Of a stretch of DNA of 64,000 nt, positions 58,200 to 64,000 are shown one piece after another. Source of the DNA: Physcia stellaris (lineage: Eukaryota > Ascomycota > Lecanoromycetes > Caliciales > Physciaceae); the NCBI GenBank assembly GCA_018902385.1, contig JABSSW010000021.1, forward strand, positions 650,331 through 714,330, in the 5' to 3' direction. The notes under the pieces were generated by a model. It did not search any database. It had not been told where the DNA came from and worked only from the letters and a program-made list of their open reading frames with translations. A program made the translations under genes and the position numbers. Each line of letters starts with the position of its first letter. Position 1 is the first letter of the stretch.

Positions 58200-60281
58200 A
58201 AGTTGACGTGATCTAAAACAACGTCAAATAATTAATTTTTCTTTTCAAAAATGAATACGTTGTATTGCAATTTAAAGACGAGTAGTATACGGATTTTTCA
58301 TCTTGATAAATGAATTTTTCGCGTTCGATAAATGAATTTTTCTATTCGAAAATTTTTTCGAAATCGCTTTCGAGAATTTTTCGACTCATATTTTTTGTCA
58401 AAGTTCGATCTTGTCATACAAAAATGATTTTTTTGTTGAAAATATCTCAAAACGATTTATATTATTTAGTTTTTTATCTTTTTATCTTTTTGTTTTTTTA
58501 TTTGTTCAATTATTTCTTTATCTGTTTATCTTGCTGAATAAATAAATAAATTCTTTTTATAATAAAATATTCTGTAAATTCGCTTCGCGCGAAAAATCGA
58601 TCGGAAAAAATTTGAATCAATTTTGATTTCGTATTCGTTAAATTCGATAAATTCAATCAATACATAATTCACGTTTTCAAAGAAAAAAACGATTATATTT
58701 CATTTTATCAATCATCAAAATTTTTCAATTTCTGCAATTGTTGTATTGCATACATCGCAATCAACGATCACGTATCAATTTCATTTATTTACAAACAAAT
58801 TCGAAATTTTTTTAAAAAAAATTCTTTCAAACGTTTTCAAAATTAGAATTGAATTTAATAAAATTGTCAAATTCGACATTTCGTCATTGTTTTGCAACTT
58901 CACGAATTTCGCATTGCAATAACGTTTACATCTAATGAATAAAACAAACAATCGAAAATTCGTTTTGAAATTCAAAGTGAATTTTATTCAAATAATCAAT
59001 AATATCGAGAATTTATCGAATGCGCATTGAGTTATGATCGAAATCGCATTGAAACGTTGCAAACATTGCGAAAAGTCGCAAAACGAACACAAATTTGACA
59101 ACAACATAATTTTTCAAATCACAAAATTATTGCGATAATGAATCGATTTTCGTTGTTTTTGCAAAATTGAATTGCGTTCGTTTCGTTTTACAATTTTGAC
59201 TAAATAAATGAAAAAAATATGTGATTGTTGATTGCGATGCAAAATGTGCAACAATTGTACGAACGCAACAATTTTGATGATTGATCGAATCAAAAATAAC
59301 AAATTATTTCTTTGAAAACGTGAATTAAATATTGATTGAATTTATCGATTTTAAACAATACGAACGCAAAATTGATCAAAATTTTTTTCGATCGATCATT
59401 CGCGTTAAGCGATTTTTGTTGAAAAATACAATTTTCGCAAAAAAATAATCAAGAAATCAATTGATATAATTTAACGAAAAAAAAACTAATGCGTTTTTGT
59501 TGAAATTAGCGTCTTGACATTCGCACATTTTTTGTGTTTTCATTTCATGTATGTTATTAAAATAACGAAATTCAAAACAATAAAATGATAATCATTCATG
59601 ATTTTTTCAATAGATTATGAGAATCGAATTAACAGTTTTCGTTATATCTAATATCAATTACAACATGTCAGAAAACGTCGAACAGTAATAATTAATCGCA
59701 CGCAATACAACAATGTACACGCAACAATAATCAATTCAATAAAATATTTAATTTTGTCAAATTCGAAATCGATTCAATTGTATTGACAACATTTAATATT
59801 TTGATACACAATATATTTAATACGTTTTCAGTTATTTCAACAATAACATTTATTTATTTATTTACGAATTTTTCGAAATCGTCAACTTTCGATTTATTTA
59901 TTTATTTTCGCGAATTCGTTTATTTTACGAACATTTTACGATATGAAATCTTTTCGCGAATTCATTTATCATTCAGTCAAAATGACGATTCGTATTTTCT
60001 TTGTGAATTTCGCATTTTTTATTTCTTTTTCGACATTTGATTTTTTATTTTTTTTTCGTTTGTTTTTTGCGATTACGTATTTGAAAATCATTTCATGACG
60101 CAAAATTTTAAAACGTTGTATATCATGTATTTAATTGAAAATATTAAAATTTTGAAATGCAATTGATTCACTCAGACAAAAAAAACACAAGAAAGTTATC
60201 ATTTACGAAAACATGAATTGAAAATCAAAAACAAATTCAAAAAGAAAATGAAACAATTGACAAAACAAAAAAAAAATTCGT

Positions 60282-60545
60282 TTGATCAAAAAACGAACTG
60301 AAAAATATACGTGTAAACGTTGCAAAACGATCAAATTTGACAACAACATCAAGTTTCACGAATATATTCGCATTCGTCATGTCAAAAAATCGAAATCTGT
60401 TTCGTTGCAATCAATTGTTTCATTTTTTACGTTTTTTCAATCGATAATTTTTTCAGCGTTCACGTCATCGAAATTTTTATTTTTTCGATTTTTACATCAG
60501 AAATTGTACGCGAACGTTCAGAAAACGTATCATCGAAATCAATAA
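60282..60545 (+). pseudogene. C2H2 zinc-finger repeat-associated relic
   Basis: An 87-codon window reads YTCKRCKTIKFDNN then KFHEYIRIRH: C-x2-C, 11 residues, H-x6-H. It resembles a zinc-finger sequence repeated in AT-rich, transposon-dense parts of ascomycete genomes. The rest is mutated. It may belong to the same element as the Copia traces 2 kb downstream. Confidence 0.4.
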
Positions 60546-62475
60546 TCGAATTTCTAGTTATTTTTCAAAAAACGTGTCAGAATTTTTGTCCATTGCAACA
60601 TCAAAAAAATCGATATTTTGAGCAGAAATCGCTTCACGATCAATCGTTGCATTCAAGTTTTTTCGTTTTTCGATTGCGACATCAAAATCGATTTACATTA
60701 TTTTGAAAAAGTTCGCAATTTGTTGTTCGTTTGTTTCGTTTATTTCGTTTCGAATGTTTACATCATCGAGATTTTATTTGATCGTGAACGATTTGTTTCA
60801 CATGTTCGTTGAAAAATCGAATTCATTTGATTTGCAATCAAGTCAAAACAAATCGTTGTTTTTTCGCAATTTCGACAAATGCAATTTCGTCAACAAATGT
60901 AATTTCATACAAAATCGCATTACGTTATATTTTCATGCGATGATTTCATTTGTTTTCAAATCGATCAAATTCGAAACATTTTTAACAACACACGTTTCGA
61001 TAAAACAATCGACTCGTATGTTATTTTTTTTGTTTCGATTTATTTTTCGATTTTCTTTTTCGATGCGTTTTTCTTTTTCAATGATTTTTCGTTTATTTTT
61101 TGTTTGCAAACATTATCAAAAACGTTTCGTCATTTATTGATTTGTCGATTGAATTACGTCATTATATTGCTAAATGAATTCAGATTGAGATGATTTTCGT
61201 CGAATTTAAAAATTTTCGACATTTCAAAAAATTATTCAATTTTTTCGATTATTCAATTATATCAAACGCAATTTTCAAAATAAAATCATAATTTTGTTTA
61301 TAAAAATGTTTTTTTACATTTGATTCACAATTTAAATTTAATTATAACATACGATACAATCAACAACAAAAAATATTTCATTGCGCAATATTGCGACATT
61401 CAAAATTCATTCAAATGATAATTTTTCGAATTTTCAAATTAACAAAAATCAATAATAATTGATTGCAATTATTACATGATGTAATCAATTCGAAATTTCG
61501 TTTTTTCGTTGATACGTAATTTAAATTTTTAAATTTTGTTTTAAAAATTTAATTTACGTATCAACGAAATTGATTATTTTTTTATTGATTTCATGTTTTG
61601 TTTATGTTTACATTTTTGTATTTTTTCAAAACGCGTTATTCACAAATTCAACATCAATTGAATTGTTTTTTGACATTATCAATCATAAAATAATTTCATT
61701 TCAAAATAATGAATGATAATTTTCTATACATTGTTTTACACATTCAGAAAATCATATCAGCAATTTTTTATTACATTTAATATCAATTATAACATAATGA
61801 TAAATCACAACATGACAAAATATGAAATACATCGTTGAACAATACAGCAAATTTATGATATAACAACAATATTATTTCAATGAAATATTCAATTTTATTT
61901 AATCAAAAATCATTTTAATTATATTACACAATAAACGATATTGATTTTGTTTTTTGATTATCGATTTTGTTTAAAAGTTTATTAAATCGTTTTTACAAAA
62001 TGTCATTTTCGAACATATCAAAATTATTATTCAAAAAGTCAAATGATACGATTATTATCAAAAATTTTATCACAATCATATCGAATGCATCATCAAATAT
62101 TTTCATTTTGTCATTGTCAAATAAATTTGAAAAAACAAAAAGAAAAAATCACACAAACACAAAAATTAACAATATAACAATGATCAAAATCAAAATCAAA
62201 ATCAAAATCAAAATCAGAATTAAACGAAAAAAAAAAAAAACAAAAAAAACAACAAGAATAAAACGAAATCTGACAAAAATTTTTGAAAATCGATGAACGA
62301 AACGATAATTACGCATTCGATTTTCGTCGAAATTGTTGTTTTTTTGAAATCAGTCAATTTTGACAAATTTATTGTCGTCAAATTTTTTTTTCATTTTTGT
62401 CATTATCAAGATTTTGAATTTCAATATTGTTTGATTGTTCGATACGAACGTTTCTTTTCATATAATTAATAATCG

Positions 62476-62742
62476 TTGATTTTTATCAATTATATTGTCA
62501 TTTTCGATATTTCAATTGAAAACATAGAGAAAAAATTCAAATTTTTCGATTACAATATTGTGCGATTTTTTTGCGACATTTTCAACAAAAATCATTATTT
62601 ATTCATTTATCAAATGCTTTATATTTCAAATTGCATTTATAATTTTTTTTCTTTTTTTCAATTTCAACAAGACGATTGTTTTTTATTTATTATATTCAAC
62701 AATTTCGCAATGAGTAACAAGAACATTCATGTTTTAAAATAA
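62476..62742 (+). mobile_element. Ty1/Copia Pol relic: protease region
   Basis: Reads HYLFIYQMLYISNCIYNFFS, matching the region after the aspartic protease in Copia Pol (pattern VLYVPxxxxNLLS). Substitutions replace many conserved residues with Phe, Ile, Asn or Lys, as expected from C-to-T change on both strands. Same strand and about 0.6 kb before the integrase relic. Confidence 0.5.
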
Positions 62743-63117
62743 CAAAATTTTTACATTTTTCAATTCGACAAGTTCGTGATTTGTTTAATTGTCAATTAAA
62801 ACACGTTGAAAATGTAACACGAACGATTGAATCATTTAAACATTCAAAATATTATTCAAATAATTTATTAACATAATATTGATTTTTTAAATTATTATCA
62901 TCGAATTCGTGCATTTCTTGCGAAAAATTAATGACAAAACGAAATTTTATCGAAAATTTATTAAATCAAAACGTCACGTCGACGATTTTATTCACGATAA
63001 TTTGATGAATTTCTTTTCAAAAAAACAAAATGATGATTATTGAATAATAATTTGAATTAACGATTTCATTTAAATGTTTCACGTGAACATTTTATATGAC
63101 AAAACATTTTCGAAATT

Positions 63118-63366
63118 TTGATTTCATTCAAGAAATTTTTGAATATCATTAAACACGATCATTTTCGTTGCATTCGTTTACAAATTGACAACGATGATGA
63201 ATTTTTTGAAAATGTTTTTACGATTTATCGAGAGAAACGCGACATCATAATGAAATTTTTTATTGTTGAAAATTCTCAAATGAACGAATGCGTTGAACGT
63301 TTGAATCAAATTATCATGCGCAAAATCAACACATTTCTGAAAAACTCAAAATTGCTCATAAAATGA
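63118..63366 (+). mobile_element. Ty1/Copia Pol relic: integrase core
   Basis: Reads RLQIDNDDEFFENVF then NECVERLNQIIMRKIN, matching the Copia integrase pattern RLRSDNGGEF ... NGVAERxNRTL. The acidic residues at both catalytic positions are still encoded, but the surrounding sequence is mutated and closed by stops. No LTR recognised within the window; the element continues toward or past the right edge. Confidence 0.6.
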
Positions 63367-63666
63367 TGATTCGAATTTGTTAATGTTGTCAATCACATTC
63401 GCAACGTTTTCATTTTCATTTTCGTAATCGACGACAATGATAAATCAATATTTTTTTATCAAAAGTTTATTAATCATGTTTATTTTATCGAAAAATTTTG
63501 TTATATCGATTAAAAAAAAAAATATTTGATAATCAAATTCAATATTAATTGAAAAAAATTTCAAAATCATCGTTAACGTAAAATTTTGATAAAATACAAT
63601 GAAAAAATTATATATCGAATGATTATCATTTCGAACAATATTTATCGTTTTTTCAACGTCGAATGA

Positions 63667-63942
63667 TTGAACAACAAACGATTTTATTCAACGACAAAAT
63701 CATTTGCGCAAACATTTAAAAATCAAATCGACATTTTTTTAAACAATTTGAACGTGAAATTCAAAAATGACAATTATTGTATCGATGTCATTTATCGTTT
63801 CACACAAATTCAATCGCAAAAAATTTTTCAAAATAATGCGTTCGTGATTTTTGACATATTCGATTTCGAAAACGATTTCGAAAAATCGCGAAAACAACGT
63901 CAATTTGCTTTTTCGCTTTTCATTTTGAAAAATTCAATTTGA
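63667..63942 (+). mobile_element. Probable Copia relic downstream of integrase
   Basis: A 91-codon open stretch with no diagnostic residues, in line with the order protease-integrase-reverse transcript region. Listed only by position and shared composition. Confidence 0.25.
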
Positions 63943-64000
63943 TTATTTTTTACGTTGTTTGATAATGATGTCGACGAATTGATTATCAACATTTTCGATT

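Larger units (their letters stand above)
58200..64000. repeat. AT-rich degenerate repeat block
   Basis: From the base after the last gene to the window end, composition falls to very low GC and every frame is full of stops except short stretches. In ten 60-base lines counted by hand (58801-59280, 60301-60360, 60421-60480) 87 cytosines were followed by A 47 times, G 36, T 4 and C 0. The block contains a C2H2 zinc-finger trace and Ty1/Copia traces on the plus strand. It is a mutated repeat island; subtelomeric or isochore position cannot be decided. Confidence 0.9.

Noticed and set aside
1-64000. CRISPR arrays, rRNA, bacterial operons
   Set aside because: None seen; the window is eukaryotic with intron-rich genes.

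Overview
The window is nuclear DNA of a filamentous ascomycete (Pezizomycotina). The genes carry many 43-100 nt GT-AG introns with CTRAY branch sites. They include typical filamentous-fungal families: a fungal-rhodopsin/Pth11-like protein, HET-type sequence, MFS carriers, an NRPS-like adenylation protein and F-box/2EXR-like genes. The GC-balanced gene space stops abruptly at about 58,200 and is followed by 5.8 kb of extremely AT-rich, mutated repeat. Class is uncertain; Dothideomycetes or Leotiomycetes would fit. All gene models below were spliced by hand using family motifs and reading-frame continuity.

Layout. 1-9.3 kb: ferroportin-like N-terminus (cut by the window edge), a sugar-phosphate cyclase of the DDG/EVS synthase type, a COMT-type O-methyltransferase transcribed divergently from it, a Gfo/Idh/MocA oxidoreductase, and the ABC-F ribosome-biogenesis ATPase ARB1. 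10.3-18.4 kb: an HPP membrane protein, a tandem set of three F-box/2EXR-like paralogues sharing intron positions (the middle one has an in-frame stop), and a small secreted 4-Cys protein. 19.3-28.8 kb: an intronless OCRL-type inositol polyphosphate 5-phosphatase, a secreted SnoaL-like protein, a NADAR/YbiA-like protein and a secreted M28 aminopeptidase. 29.6-34.2 kb: a small AT-rich island with a 36-bp minisatellite, a SnoaL-like gene, a 5'-truncated HET relic, and a conserved unknown gene that looks frameshifted. 34.9-48.4 kb: a secreted amidase, then a probable sulfur-scavenging group: TauD/Jlp1-type sulfonate dioxygenase, Dal5/Soa1-type anion permease and secreted arylsulfatase, followed by an Fnx1/Vba-like MFS carrier. 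A perfect CYS3/MetR palindrome lies just upstream of the dioxygenase. 49.7-58.2 kb: a small Cys-rich fragment, an adenylation-only NRPS-like protein, an MCT-type MFS carrier, a decayed GPR1/FUN34 gene, a 133-bp tandem duplication and a fungal-rhodopsin gene. 58.2-64.0 kb: an AT-rich repeat relic with recognisable Ty1/Copia protease and integrase traces and a C2H2 zinc-finger trace.

Working together: arylsulfatase would free sulfate outside the cell, the Dal5-type permease would import organic or inorganic sulfur anions, and the dioxygenase would release sulfite from sulfonates. The cyclase and O-methyltransferase could together make 4-deoxygadusol, the mycosporine core, but that is inference. 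The least ordinary signal is the mutation pattern in the AT-rich block: surviving cytosines sit almost only before A or G, which is not the pattern left by canonical CpA-directed RIP.
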